Shown one piece after another: positions 34,158 to 42,628 of a stretch of 64,000 nucleotides of DNA. The stretch comes from Achromobacter sp. B7 (GTDB taxonomy: Bacteria > Pseudomonadota > Gammaproteobacteria > Burkholderiales > Burkholderiaceae_B). Location: the NCBI RefSeq assembly GCF_003600685.1, contig NZ_CP032084.1, positions 3,472,001-3,536,000 of the forward strand, written 5' to 3'. Each line of letters opens with the position of its first letter. The stretch's first letter is position 1. The notes beneath the pieces were generated by a model. It saw only the letters and a list, made by a program, of their open reading frames with translations, was not told where the DNA came from and ran no database searches. The position numbers and the translations under genes were made by a program.

Positions 34158-34688
34158 CTAGGTGCGCGGGCGTATCGGCGCGGACCCATCCCAGGTTTCA
34201 GCCGCCCTTCTGATCTCGTCGAAATATTCGCCCTTGCCGCCTTTCATTTCAGACACTTCGATCATGCCGCTGGGCAAATCAGGATGCACGAAGTACGCGA
34301 AGCGGCCGCGCAGGCCCATCCTTCCGCCGTGCCCTTCTTCGTAGCCACTGCCACGCAGCCGGTCGCAAAACTCGTCGAAGTTGTCCAGCGTCCAGAACGC
34401 CACGTGCTGCGCGCATTCCCCGCTTGCACGCAGGGAATCCAGATAAAGCGATGGCGCCTCGTCTCGTTGCTGGATCAGCTCGATTTGCAGGTCGCCGGAA
34501 TTGGCCAATGCAATCGACAAGCGCGGTGGTTGCGAGACCTGGCCGCGATATCGGAATTCAGTGGTCCCGACCTCTTCCTTGTAGAACCAGGGTCCGACGC
34601 CTAGCACCTCGGACCAGTGGCGCATGGCCTTTTCAATGTCGCGGACTACATAGCCCACTTGCCGGACGCCGCCAAAATTCTTGCTCAT
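34158..34688 (-). CDS. VOC (glyoxalase/epimerase fold) family protein
   Basis: 176 residues, with the same two-module layout as the protein at 25300-25839: VRQVGYVVRDIEKAMRHWSE, LGVGPWFYKEEVG, LQIELIQQRDEAPSLYLDSL, CAQHVAFWTLDNFDEFCDRL and GMIEVSEMKGGKGEYFDEI. The two share long identical stretches (GYVV-DIE-AM--W, LGVGPW, ALANSG) and are clear paralogues. Probable metal-dependent isomerase or lyase acting on the operon's substrate. Confidence 0.85.
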   Translation of the reverse strand: MSKNFGGVRQVGYVVRDIEKAMRHWSEVLGVGPWFYKEEVGTTEFRYRGQVSQPPRLSIALANSGDLQIELIQQRDEAPSLYLDSLRASGECAQHVAFWTLDNFDEFCDRLRGSGYEEGHGGRMGLRGRFAYFVHPDLPSGMIEVSEMKGGKGEYFDEIRRAAETWDGSAPIRPRT

Positions 34689-34697
34689 TGATGTTCC

Positions 34698-35462
34698 TTA
34701 ATTCATGTGGGCGCCGCCGTTGATATCCAACGTCGTGCCGGTGATGTAGCTGGAAAGGTCGCTGGCCAGGAACAGGCAGCCGCCCGCGATTTCATGCGGG
34801 CGTCCGGCGCGACGCAGCGGCCAGACTTGCGCGGCGTCGTCCTTGCTTTCATCCGAGCGTCCGGTGCGCGAAAAGTCCGTTGTGATCAGGCCTGGCGCAA
34901 TCGCGTTGGCGCGGATCTTGTGTTCGCCGAATTCCTTGGCCATGGCGCGGGTAATGCCCTGCACGCCCGCCTTGGCGGCGCAGTAATGGGCGCCGCCGAA
35001 GATGCCGCCGCCGTTTTGCGCCGACAGCGACGAAATGGAAATGATGCTTCCCCCGGCGCGCTGAACCATGAAGGGGATGACCGCTTGGCTCAGGTTGAAC
35101 ACGCCGGTCAGGTTGACCCGCAGGATGCGTTCGAAGTCGGCGGGGGTGATGTCCCGGAACGTGGCTTTCTGCGTGATCGCCGCGTTGTTCACCAGCACGT
35201 CGACGACGCCGCCGGACCAGGCGGCCACCTTGTCGATGGCAGCGCGACATTGCTCGTCGCTGCCCACGTCGCAAGCCAGCGCAAGCAGCTGAGCCGCTGG
35301 GGCGCCCAGGTCCGCCGCGCTTTCCTGTATGCGTGCCTCGTCAACGTCCAGGATCGCCACGCGCGCGCCATGCTCAAGAAAGAGCTTTGCGGTGGCTTTA
35401 CCGATGCCTTTGGGGTGCGCGGCCCCCGAGATGACGGCCACGCGGTCTTGAAGCAGTTTCAT
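34698..35462 (-). CDS. SDR-family oxidoreductase (FabG-like)
   Basis: 254 residues. NAD(P)-binding VAVISGAAHPKGIGKATA, NNAAITQKATFRD, catalytic Ser in ISISSLSAQNG and YCAAK, and the C-terminal LASDLSSYITGTTLDINGG. Typical classical SDR of sugar or hydroxy-acid catabolism. It starts 59 bp after the Bug gene and ends 9 bp before the VOC gene. ATG at MKLLQDR; the long upstream reading frame overlaps the Bug gene and is not real. Confidence 0.9.
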   Translation of the reverse strand: MKLLQDRVAVISGAAHPKGIGKATAKLFLEHGARVAILDVDEARIQESAADLGAPAAQLLALACDVGSDEQCRAAIDKVAAWSGGVVDVLVNNAAITQKATFRDITPADFERILRVNLTGVFNLSQAVIPFMVQRAGGSIISISSLSAQNGGGIFGGAHYCAAKAGVQGITRAMAKEFGEHKIRANAIAPGLITTDFSRTGRSDESKDDAAQVWPLRRAGRPHEIAGGCLFLASDLSSYITGTTLDINGGAHMN

Positions 35463-35521
35463 AGTGTCTCGTGCAGGTAAGGGGGCAACGCGACGGTTCG
35501 TTGCCACAGCCAAGGAACCGT

Positions 35522-36481
35522 CTATTGCGGCGTAATGCCGGCTTCTTTCGCCACCACGCGCCAGGCTTCGATGTCGGCCATGTTTGCCTTTTGGTGCGCG
35601 GGCCCGGCAACGTACCGAGCCGAAATGCCAAGGCCAAGCAATTTGTCGATCACTTCCTGTTCTTTCAGCACCTTTTCCAAGGTGCCGGACAGGCGATCGA
35701 CGATGGGCTGGGGCGTGCCGGCGGGCACGTACATCGCCCAATTCAGGTCGCGGTCAAAGTCGATGCCCTGTTCCTTGTAGCTGCGAACTTCCGGCACGCT
35801 GGGCGACCGCTTGGTACAGACGGCCAGCCCCTTCACCTTGTGCTGCGTGACCATCGGCGTGGCGGTGGCCATGTCGACAAAACCCAGGTCGATATGACCG
35901 CCCATGATGTCCGTCATGATCTGCGTGGTGCCCTTGTAGGGCACGTGCTGCATCTTCAGGTTGCCCTTCTGCACCATGACTTCGCCGCAGAAGTGCCCCG
36001 TTGAGCCGATGCCCCAGCTTGCGTACTGGATAGGGTCCTTGCGGGATTCCGCCAGTTTCTTCAGCCCTTCAATATCGTTGGCCGGGAAGTTGTTGTTCGC
36101 GACCACCATGATGGCCGAATTGCCGATGGCGCCCAGCGACGTAAAGCTCTTGATCGGGTCATACGGCAGGTCCTTGTAGACCGACGGAGACAGGATGTGC
36201 GTGGTCATCCCCCCGATGGTGATCGTGTAGCCATCCGGCGCCGAGCGGGCCACGGCGGCGATGCCGATCGTGCCGCCTGCGCCGGGCTTGTTCTCGACGA
36301 TGACGGGCTGCTTCAGTTCGGCTGAAAATCGCTCTGCCAGGATCCGGCCCAAGGTGTCGCCACCGCCGCCGGCCGAGAACGGCAACAGCATGCGAATCGG
36401 GCGATTCGGGTAGTCGTCGGCATGGGCCGCGCCCATGCCCAGCAAGGTCAGCAGCGCGGCTGCAACGGACAGCTTCTTCAT
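35522..36481 (-). CDS. Bug/TctC-family periplasmic substrate-binding protein
   Basis: 319 residues with a cleavable signal (MKKLSVAAALLTLLGMGAAH, cut near AHADDYP). Bug hallmarks: YPNRPIRMLLPFSAGGGGDT, VENKPGAGGTIGIAAVARSA, PDGYTITIGG and HVPYKGTTQIMTDIMGGHID. Such proteins capture carboxylates for TctAB-type transporters; no TctAB is encoded here, as is common in Bordetella and Achromobacter. A GAGGAGACAAC Shine-Dalgarno precedes the ATG. Confidence 0.92.
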   Translation of the reverse strand: MKKLSVAAALLTLLGMGAAHADDYPNRPIRMLLPFSAGGGGDTLGRILAERFSAELKQPVIVENKPGAGGTIGIAAVARSAPDGYTITIGGMTTHILSPSVYKDLPYDPIKSFTSLGAIGNSAIMVVANNNFPANDIEGLKKLAESRKDPIQYASWGIGSTGHFCGEVMVQKGNLKMQHVPYKGTTQIMTDIMGGHIDLGFVDMATATPMVTQHKVKGLAVCTKRSPSVPEVRSYKEQGIDFDRDLNWAMYVPAGTPQPIVDRLSGTLEKVLKEQEVIDKLLGLGISARYVAGPAHQKANMADIEAWRVVAKEAGITPQ

Positions 36482-36610
36482 TGTTGTCTCCTCGGATTTA
36501 TCTCCGGGTGCAGCGCCTGACCGGCCTGCCCGGTTTTTTCTGTAGAACGCATTGGCCCAACCAGGTTGCCCGCCTCCTGAACGGAACAACCGCTACCGCT
36601 ACCGCTATCC

Positions 36611-37051
36611 CTACAGCAACCCGAGCGAACGCAGCTTGGCGTTCTGACAGGTGTACGGACGCTCGCAGATCACCTTGGCCGAGTTCGGCGCGAATTCGAA
36701 CGTGGCCGCCATGCGAACGCGAAACTGGCGTCCCGTCGGCTCGTACGTCTTGCCGTCAACAGTGAACGGGCCGGCATGCGTGCCTGAAAGCCAGAACTCC
36801 ACCAGGACGATGTCCGTGCCCTCGGCGGCGGCCACCGCGATGATCTCGTTCTTCAAGTCGGGAAACGAGGCCCGCGACGACTCGAAATACCCCATGACTT
36901 CGCTCTCGCCGTCAAAGACCGCACCACTGGAGTGCATCTCGTATCGGGGATGTTCGAAGGTGTCGATGACCTTGTCCCACTCCTGAACGCATTCCAGCGC
37001 CATGTGGTCAACGACGGTTTTGACGCGTGCAGCCTGCAACTCGGTACTCAT
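36611..37051 (-). CDS. SnoaL-like / NTF2-fold protein
   Basis: 146 residues. The cone-shaped NTF2 fold is suggested by KVIDTFEHPRYEMHSSGAVF, VMGYFESSRASFPDLKNEII, IVLVEFWLSGTHAGPF and PTGRQFRVRMAATFEFA. SnoaL-like proteins catalyse isomerisation, cyclisation or dehydration, or have no known role. It is the first gene of the seven-gene operon behind the LacI operator, 130 bp before the Bug gene; that gap carries a short ACCGCT repeat near 36590. Confidence 0.75.
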   Translation of the reverse strand: MSTELQAARVKTVVDHMALECVQEWDKVIDTFEHPRYEMHSSGAVFDGESEVMGYFESSRASFPDLKNEIIAVAAAEGTDIVLVEFWLSGTHAGPFTVDGKTYEPTGRQFRVRMAATFEFAPNSAKVICERPYTCQNAKLRSLGLL

Positions 37052-37064
37052 GGGAATCCCTTTT

Positions 37065-37148
37065 TGTGGAAACGTTTCCGCAAATTATGGACGCGCTGTA
37101 GGTCCATAAAAAGCTAGGGATTACGATAATTAGTGGAAACGATAACGC
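37065..37148. promoter_or_regulatory. LacI-type operators before the SnoaL-Bug-SDR-VOC-LacI-cupin-SDR operon
   Basis: TGTGGAAACGTTTCCGCA (37065-37082) contains the perfect 12-bp palindrome GGAAACGTTTCC, and a second, half-conserved site GTGGAAACGATAACGC occurs at 37133-37148. The spacing is 66-68 bp. Both are upstream of the first gene (start 37051) on its strand, as expected for repression by the operon's own LacI protein. Confidence 0.75.
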
Positions 37149-37187
37149 AGCCCGGTCCGACGAGGCGGCGCTCGGGACCGGGCTGCG
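37146..37187. terminator. 13-bp perfect hairpin between two minus-strand operons
   Basis: CGCAGCCCGGTCC (37146-37158) pairs with GGACCGGGCTGCG (37175-37187) around a 16-base loop. It lies between the stop codon of the MBL gene (37233) and the next operon's operators. The U-run on the minus strand is weak (GTTATCGTTT), so it may be a factor-assisted terminator. Confidence 0.6.
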
Positions 37188-37232
37188 CGTGAGGGCGGGC
37201 TTGAACGGTTGGGGCGGTAAGGGGAATCGTTG

Positions 37233-38066
37233 TTACGGCTGCTGCGCACCGTCAGGCAGAAGTTCGCGATGCAGCATCACCACGTGCGCTGACTCCTGCC
37301 ACTTTGGATACCGATCCAGCACCAACGGATCATGCCCCGGCACGACATGCTGCTCGGACTGCGCCGCGCCAAACAGCTTGGCGTATCCCGACAGCATCTG
37401 GGCCGTGTTGTAGACGATGGGAAACGGCCTGCCCTGCCCCATGTTTTCGTAGTAGTGGCTGGCGTCGGACGCCAGCACTACCCAGCCGCGTTCGGTATGC
37501 ACGCGCACCGCTTGCAGGCCTTTCGTGTGGCCGCCGATATGCAGCAGTTCCAGGCCCGGCAACAACGTGCCGTCGCCGTCATGAAACTGCACCCGGCCGT
37601 CGTACACGCGCCGCACCAGCGTGACCACGTCTTCCACCGCGTAGGCATGCCGCAGCGGTTCAAAGCACATGCAACGGCCGGTAGCGTAGTCAAGCTCATC
37701 GTCTTGCACGTGAAAGCGCGCCTGCGGCAACAAGTCCAGGTTACCCGCATGGTCGTAATGCAGATGGGTCAGCACCACGTGCTGCACGTCTTCTGGCTGC
37801 ACGCCCAGTTGGGCCAGGGCCGAGATCGGGCACTGGATCAGCTCACGCCGCCGCACCCGCGCCATGTCCGCATTGAACCCCGTGTCGACCAGAACAACGC
37901 GGCCCGCGCCGCGTATCAGCCACACGTAGAAGTCCATGGGCATGTCGCCATTATGCGGATCGCCGCCCAAGAAGTTGTCGCGTCGCTGGCGCGGCATGCG
38001 GGCGTAGCGGATGGCGTAGATTTCGTATTCGGGAAGAACGTTCTGCATCGCCAAGGCTCTCTTCAT
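37233..38066 (-). CDS. Metallo-beta-lactamase-fold hydrolase, N-acyl-homoserine lactonase family
   Basis: 277 residues. Dinuclear Zn motifs: VVLTHLHYDHAGNLDLLP (HxHxDH), HIGGHTKG (His), VLASDASHYYEN (Asp) and VVPGHDPLVL (His), in the spacing of AiiA-type lactonases. The family includes AHL lactonases but also other lactone and ester hydrolases. It is the last gene of the Liv operon; its ATG overlaps the livF stop (ATGA), so a lactone or ester in the imported compound's pathway is as likely a target as a quorum signal. A second ATG at 38048 is possible. Confidence 0.85.
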   Translation of the reverse strand: MKRALAMQNVLPEYEIYAIRYARMPRQRRDNFLGGDPHNGDMPMDFYVWLIRGAGRVVLVDTGFNADMARVRRRELIQCPISALAQLGVQPEDVQHVVLTHLHYDHAGNLDLLPQARFHVQDDELDYATGRCMCFEPLRHAYAVEDVVTLVRRVYDGRVQFHDGDGTLLPGLELLHIGGHTKGLQAVRVHTERGWVVLASDASHYYENMGQGRPFPIVYNTAQMLSGYAKLFGAAQSEQHVVPGHDPLVLDRYPKWQESAHVVMLHRELLPDGAQQP

Positions 38067-38776
38067 ATGCCCAGATAGGCTTTCTGCACGAAGGGGTCGG
38101 CCAGCAGGTCGGCGCCCTTGCCGCTGCGGACCACCTCGCCATGTTCGAACGCATAGGCATGATGCGCCAGGCGCAGCGCCAGCCGCGCGTTTTGCTCCAC
38201 CAGCACAATGGCGATGCCGCTGTCGCGGTTGATGCGCTGAATGGCGTCCGCGATTTCGGCCACGACCTTGGGCGCGATGCCCAACGACGGTTCATCCAGC
38301 ATCAACAAGCGGGGTTGCGCCATCAGCGCGCGGCCGATGGCCACCATCTGCTGCTCGCCACCGGACAACGAGCCCGCCAACTGCGCACGCCGTTCCTGCA
38401 CACGCGGAAACAGCGTGTAGACCTCGTCCAGCCGCGCGCGAACGCGGCTGCGCGACCTCACCCCATGCGCGCCGGCCATCAGGTTATCCAGCACGGTCAT
38501 GCGGCCGAACAAGCGCCGCCCCTCCGGCGACAAGGACAAGCCGGCCGATACGCGCGCCGCCGAACCCAGTCGCGCGATGTCTTTCCCGTCGAACACAATG
38601 CGGCCGCCCGCGGCCGGCGCCAGGCCGATCAGCGCTTTCAAGGTAGAGCTTTTGCCGGCGCCGTTCGAGCCGACCAGCGCAACGATCTGGCCTTGTTCAA
38701 CCGTAAAGCTGATGCCGCGCACCGCCTCCAGCGGCCCGTAGCGAACCTTCAGGTCCTGGACGTCAAGCATGGGCAT
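38063..38776 (-). CDS. livF: Branched-chain-type ABC transporter ATPase LivF
   Basis: 237 residues. Walker A VGSNGAGKSSTL, signature LSGGEQQMVAIGRALM, Walker B LLMLDEPSLGIAPKVV and switch His region VLVEQNARLAL, the LivF hallmark. It pairs with LivG to drive import by LivHM. The first ATG (38776) has GGGAG at proper distance and overlaps livG by 14 bases. Confidence 0.93.
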   Translation of the reverse strand: MPMLDVQDLKVRYGPLEAVRGISFTVEQGQIVALVGSNGAGKSSTLKALIGLAPAAGGRIVFDGKDIARLGSAARVSAGLSLSPEGRRLFGRMTVLDNLMAGAHGVRSRSRVRARLDEVYTLFPRVQERRAQLAGSLSGGEQQMVAIGRALMAQPRLLMLDEPSLGIAPKVVAEIADAIQRINRDSGIAIVLVEQNARLALRLAHHAYAFEHGEVVRSGKGADLLADPFVQKAYLGI

Positions 38777-39545
38777 AGTCGGGCGCTCCCAGATAGGCTT
38801 CGATCACGGCGGGGTTGTCGCGGATGGCTTGCGGCGTGCCCTCGGCGATTTTTTCTCCCTGCACCAGCACCACGATGCGATGGCAAAGTTCCATGACCAG
38901 CGCCATGTGATGTTCCACCAGCAGCATCGTCAGCCCTTCCTCGGATTGCAGGCGGCGCAGCAACCGCCCCAGCTCGTTGCATTCTTCATGGTTCAGCCCC
39001 GCCGCCGGCTCGTCCAACAACAACATGCGCGGCCGGCAGGCCAGCGCAACGGCGATGCCCAGCTTTTTCTGCAAGCCGTAGGCGAGCGATCCGGCCGCCG
39101 CGTCGCGCCAGCCTTGCAGGTCTAGCAGGACCAGCAGCCGGTCGACCTCCCGCGTCACTTCCGACGCCGGCAACAGATCCTGGTTACGCCCGGCCAGACG
39201 ACGCAGCCACGAATGCTGAATGCGCGACAGCATGCCGCGCCGGATGTTCTCGGCCACGGTGGCCTCGGGATAGGTCGAGGTGGATTGAAACGTACGAGCC
39301 AGCCCTCGCACCACGACACGGCTGGGCGGGCCGCCGGAAATATCACCGCCATCGAAATGCACGGAGCCCGACGACGGCGGCATCGTGCCGCTGATGACGT
39401 TGAAGGCCGTTGTCTTGCCCGCGCCGTTGGGGCCGATCAAACCCACGATTTCGCCCGACGCGATGGCGAAGCTGACGTTGCGCAAGGCTGCCAAGCCGCC
39501 GAAGCTGCGCGACAGGCCCTGCACCTGCAATAAAGGTGGATTCAT
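38763..39545 (-). CDS. livG: Branched-chain-type ABC transporter ATPase LivG
   Basis: 260 residues. Walker A GLIGPNGAGKTTAFNVISG, signature region LAYGLQKKLGIAVALACRP (the LivG variant of LSGGQ), Walker B MLLLDEPAAGLNHEE, and LVEHHMALVMELCHRIVVL. The C-terminus carries GTPQAIRDNPAVIEAYLG, typical of LivG. Its ATG overlaps the livM stop (ATGA). The substrate need not be an amino acid; neighbours point to a catabolic organic acid or ester. Confidence 0.93.
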   Translation of the reverse strand: MNPPLLQVQGLSRSFGGLAALRNVSFAIASGEIVGLIGPNGAGKTTAFNVISGTMPPSSGSVHFDGGDISGGPPSRVVVRGLARTFQSTSTYPEATVAENIRRGMLSRIQHSWLRRLAGRNQDLLPASEVTREVDRLLVLLDLQGWRDAAAGSLAYGLQKKLGIAVALACRPRMLLLDEPAAGLNHEECNELGRLLRRLQSEEGLTMLLVEHHMALVMELCHRIVVLVQGEKIAEGTPQAIRDNPAVIEAYLGAPDYAHA

Positions 39546-40516
39546 GGGGACTCCTTGTGCCGACGCGATTGCCACGGCCCCGGCAAGCCGGCCAGGCCCG
39601 CCGGCAGAAAACGCAGGATCAGGATCAGCGCCGCGCCGTAAAAGATGTGCTGCGTTTGCACCGCGCCGCGAAACAGCTCGGGCAGCGGCGTCAGCACCAT
39701 AGCGCCGATCAGCCCGCCCCATACTGAGCGACGGCCGCCGATGACCAGCATGATGATGAAGCCGATGGATATGCTGGCGTTGAATGACTCGGGCGACACG
39801 TACCCCACGTAGCGCGCCTGCAAGGCGCCGCCCACTGCCGCCAGCGCGCAACCGGCCACAAAGGCGCACAGCTGGATCCGGTGCACGCTAAGGCCGGTGG
39901 ATTCGGCCAGGGCCGGGTTCGCGGCCACGGCGTCGATGGCGTGGCCGAATGGCTGCCTTGCCACCGCGCTCAACAGCGCGACGGAGCCCAGGGCCACGCA
40001 CAGCGCCAGACCGTAAAAGCTGGCCCGCGTATCGAACACGATACCGGCCAGCGCGGCCGGCGGGATGCTGGCGACTCCGTTCGCGCCACCCGACCAGGAC
40101 GACCCGTCCAGCAAAATCAGCCGCACCAGTTCCCCGAACGCAAACGTCACCAGCACGAAATAAACGCCTTTCAAGCGCAGGATGATCGCGCCCAATATCA
40201 GCGCCACACCCGCCGTCAACGCCACCCCCACCAAGGTGGACGGCAAAAAGCCCCAGCCCAGGTAGCGGGCGCCCAGCACCGAGCCGTAGGCGCCCAGCGC
40301 GACGAAGGCCGCGTGTCCCAACGACAATTGCCCGCAGCGTGCAATCAGCGCCAAGCCGTTGACGATCAGCACGTTCAGGCAGGTCAGCACCGCCAGATGT
40401 TGCGCGAACGGCCCGGCAAACCACGGCGTGCACGCGGCCACGGCCAACGCCGCCCACAACAGCCAGCGTAATGGCGCGGGCCGCGTCACGGCTGCATCAA
40501 GTGAAAGGTCCGTCAT
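39542..40516 (-). CDS. livM: Branched-chain-type ABC permease LivM
   Basis: 324 residues, about ten helices. LivM motifs: CGQLSLGHAAFVALGAYGSV, LILGAIILRLKGVYFVLVTF, FAFGELVRLILLDGSSWSGG with GANGVASIPP, and SISIGFIIMLVIGGRRSVWG. Forms the inner-membrane channel with LivH. 3 bp separate it from livH. Confidence 0.93.
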   Translation of the reverse strand: MTDLSLDAAVTRPAPLRWLLWAALAVAACTPWFAGPFAQHLAVLTCLNVLIVNGLALIARCGQLSLGHAAFVALGAYGSVLGARYLGWGFLPSTLVGVALTAGVALILGAIILRLKGVYFVLVTFAFGELVRLILLDGSSWSGGANGVASIPPAALAGIVFDTRASFYGLALCVALGSVALLSAVARQPFGHAIDAVAANPALAESTGLSVHRIQLCAFVAGCALAAVGGALQARYVGYVSPESFNASISIGFIIMLVIGGRRSVWGGLIGAMVLTPLPELFRGAVQTQHIFYGAALILILRFLPAGLAGLPGPWQSRRHKESP

Positions 40517-40519
40517 GGT

Positions 40520-41389
40520 TTATGCCTCCCCCCGGCCCAGCAAGCCCTTGGGCCGCACGACCAACATCACGATCACGACGGCGAAAATCAGCATGTCCGC
40601 CGTGCTGCTGTCGAACAGCAGGCTGCCATAGCTTTCCGCCAGGCCCAGCGCCATGCCCGCGAAAGCCGCGCCCGGGATGCTGCCCAGCCCACCCAGGATC
40701 ACGACGATGAACGCCTTGAGCAGCGGCGTGGCGCCCACGAATGGCGACACCGAGAACAGCGGCGCCATCAGCGCGCCGGCCACCGCTGCCAGCCCTACCC
40801 CCAGGCCAAAACCCAGCGGGTAATAGATGCGCGAGCGGATACCCTGGATGCCGGCAATCTCAAAGTCCTCGACCACGGCGCGCAGCGCGCGGCCCGGCCG
40901 CGAGTGACGCAGGAAGCCATACAGCAAGGCCAGCGCCAGCAAGGCGAACACCACCACGTACACGCGCGACAACGGCACAACGAGCTTGCCCATGCGGGCG
41001 GTGCCCTGCGCCACGGCGGGCATGGACAAGGGGTCGGGGCCGAAGAACATCAAGGCCAGGTTTTGCAGGATCATCGCCAGGCCGATGGTGGCGATCATGC
41101 CGTTCAGTTCGTCCCGGCGAAACGGCTTGAGCACGCCCCATTCCAGCACGGCGCCGCCGACCACCGACAACGCAAAGGTCAGCGCCACGGCAGGCAGAAA
41201 CGAGAAGCCCGCCTGGGTCGTCAGGTAATAGGCGCCAAAAGCGCCCAGCATGTAGAACTCGCCGTGGGCAAAGTTCACCATCCGCATCACGCCGAACACC
41301 AGCGTGAAGCCCACCGCCATCAACAGATACAGCAACCCCACGATCAAGCCGTTGATCGTGGCCTGCGTCAGCAAAATGCTCCAATCCAC
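40520..41389 (-). CDS. livH: Branched-chain-type ABC permease LivH
   Basis: 289 residues. LivH features: TINGLIVGLLYLLMAVGFTL, FGVMRMVNFAHGEFYMLGAF, MIATIGLAMILQNLALMFFG and VILGGLGSIPGAAFAGMALG. Inner-membrane partner of LivM. It follows the binding-protein gene by 18 bp. Confidence 0.93.
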   Translation of the reverse strand: MDWSILLTQATINGLIVGLLYLLMAVGFTLVFGVMRMVNFAHGEFYMLGAFGAYYLTTQAGFSFLPAVALTFALSVVGGAVLEWGVLKPFRRDELNGMIATIGLAMILQNLALMFFGPDPLSMPAVAQGTARMGKLVVPLSRVYVVVFALLALALLYGFLRHSRPGRALRAVVEDFEIAGIQGIRSRIYYPLGFGLGVGLAAVAGALMAPLFSVSPFVGATPLLKAFIVVILGGLGSIPGAAFAGMALGLAESYGSLLFDSSTADMLIFAVVIVMLVVRPKGLLGRGEA

Positions 41390-41407
41390 GTGGCATCCCC
41401 CGCCGCG

Positions 41408-42580
41408 CTAGCGGCATCCCTCGACGGTGCAGCGCGCGCGGATCACCTCGCGGCCATCCTTGACCTCGGCCACGTAGAACGGCGCGTTCAACTGATGATT
41501 GATGCCGTACATGGCCTTGCCCGTCCAGCTGAGCTTGCCCAGTGATCCGTCAAAGCCTTCCAGCTTTTCCAGTTCGACGCGCACGCGGTCCGTGTCTTCC
41601 ACCGTGCCGGCGCGGCGCATGGCTTCGAACAGCATGTTGGTGCCGTCATAAAACGCGGGGCTGAAGCCGTTCATCGCGTGCTTGTACTTGGCGGCATACC
41701 GCTGGGCGTAGGCCTTGGTAGCGGGCAGCTCGGGATCGATCGGCGTATGGACGAACATGCCCTCGGTAGCCGCCTTGCCGGCCACGTTGACGATTTCCTG
41801 CGTGGCCGGGCCGCCAGTACGCACGATGCGTCCTTCAAAGCCCAGTTCGCGCGCCTGCTTCACGATCAAGCCGGCGGTAGTCGGCGAATTGCCGTCCAGT
41901 TCGATGGCGTCGATGCCGCGCGCCATCATGCGCGTCAGCACGGGCACGAAGTCGACCCGGTCGCGTTCGAAGAATTCCTTGACGGACAAGGCCGCGCCCG
42001 CCTTCTTGTAGGCAGCTTCCAGGTCCAGCGCGATCTGTTGGCCCGTTTCGTCGTTGGGGAACAGCGCCCCCACCTTGCGCAGGCCTTGCGACTTGACCAG
42101 CCAGTCGATCTGCGGCTGCGACACCTCGGCCGTGGTGACGTTGGGACGGAACGTAAAGGGCTTGTCCGCGGCCAGCGCCTTGGCGGTAAAGCCCAGCGTC
42201 ATGACGATCACTTTGTTCTTTTCCGTCATGGGCTGGATGGCCAGCACCGGCGCCGATCCCACCGGGCCGATCACATAGCGCACCTTATCCTCGAACACCA
42301 GGCGGTTGGCCACGGTGACGGCTTCGTTGGCCTGGTACTTGTCGTCATAGGCCACCACCTGCACGCGATACTTCTTGCCGCCCACCTCCAGTCCGCCCGC
42401 CTCGTTCACCTGGTCCGCCGCAATCTCGGCGGCATTTTTCATGCCCTGCCCCCAGGCGGCGCCGGCGCCGGACAGCGTGACCAAGGCGCCAAGCTTGAGT
42501 GTGCCTTGTGCCTCTTGCGCCTTGACGGCGGGAACCGCGGCCAGCGCAAAGATGCCGGCCAGAATGATCGGATAACGCAT
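41408..42580 (-). CDS. Branched-chain-type ABC substrate-binding protein (LivK family)
   Basis: 390 residues with signal peptide (MRYPIILAGIFALAAVPAVK, cut after AQA/E region). The type-1 fold is seen in LKLGALVTLSGAGAAWGQGM, NAAEIAADQVNEAGGLEVGG, VRYVIGPVGSAPVLAIQPMT and GGPATQEIVNVAGKAATEGM. The ligand-binding loop TLSGAGAAWGQ is of the Leu/Ile/Val-binding family, but many relatives bind aromatic or carboxylic compounds. The Liv genes follow without gaps. Confidence 0.92.
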   Translation of the reverse strand: MRYPIILAGIFALAAVPAVKAQEAQGTLKLGALVTLSGAGAAWGQGMKNAAEIAADQVNEAGGLEVGGKKYRVQVVAYDDKYQANEAVTVANRLVFEDKVRYVIGPVGSAPVLAIQPMTEKNKVIVMTLGFTAKALAADKPFTFRPNVTTAEVSQPQIDWLVKSQGLRKVGALFPNDETGQQIALDLEAAYKKAGAALSVKEFFERDRVDFVPVLTRMMARGIDAIELDGNSPTTAGLIVKQARELGFEGRIVRTGGPATQEIVNVAGKAATEGMFVHTPIDPELPATKAYAQRYAAKYKHAMNGFSPAFYDGTNMLFEAMRRAGTVEDTDRVRVELEKLEGFDGSLGKLSWTGKAMYGINHQLNAPFYVAEVKDGREVIRARCTVEGCR

Positions 42581-42628
42581 GATGCCTCCTGTGAGTCGCG
42601 GGCAATGCCGCCCGTCGTTGTTGCCGCG

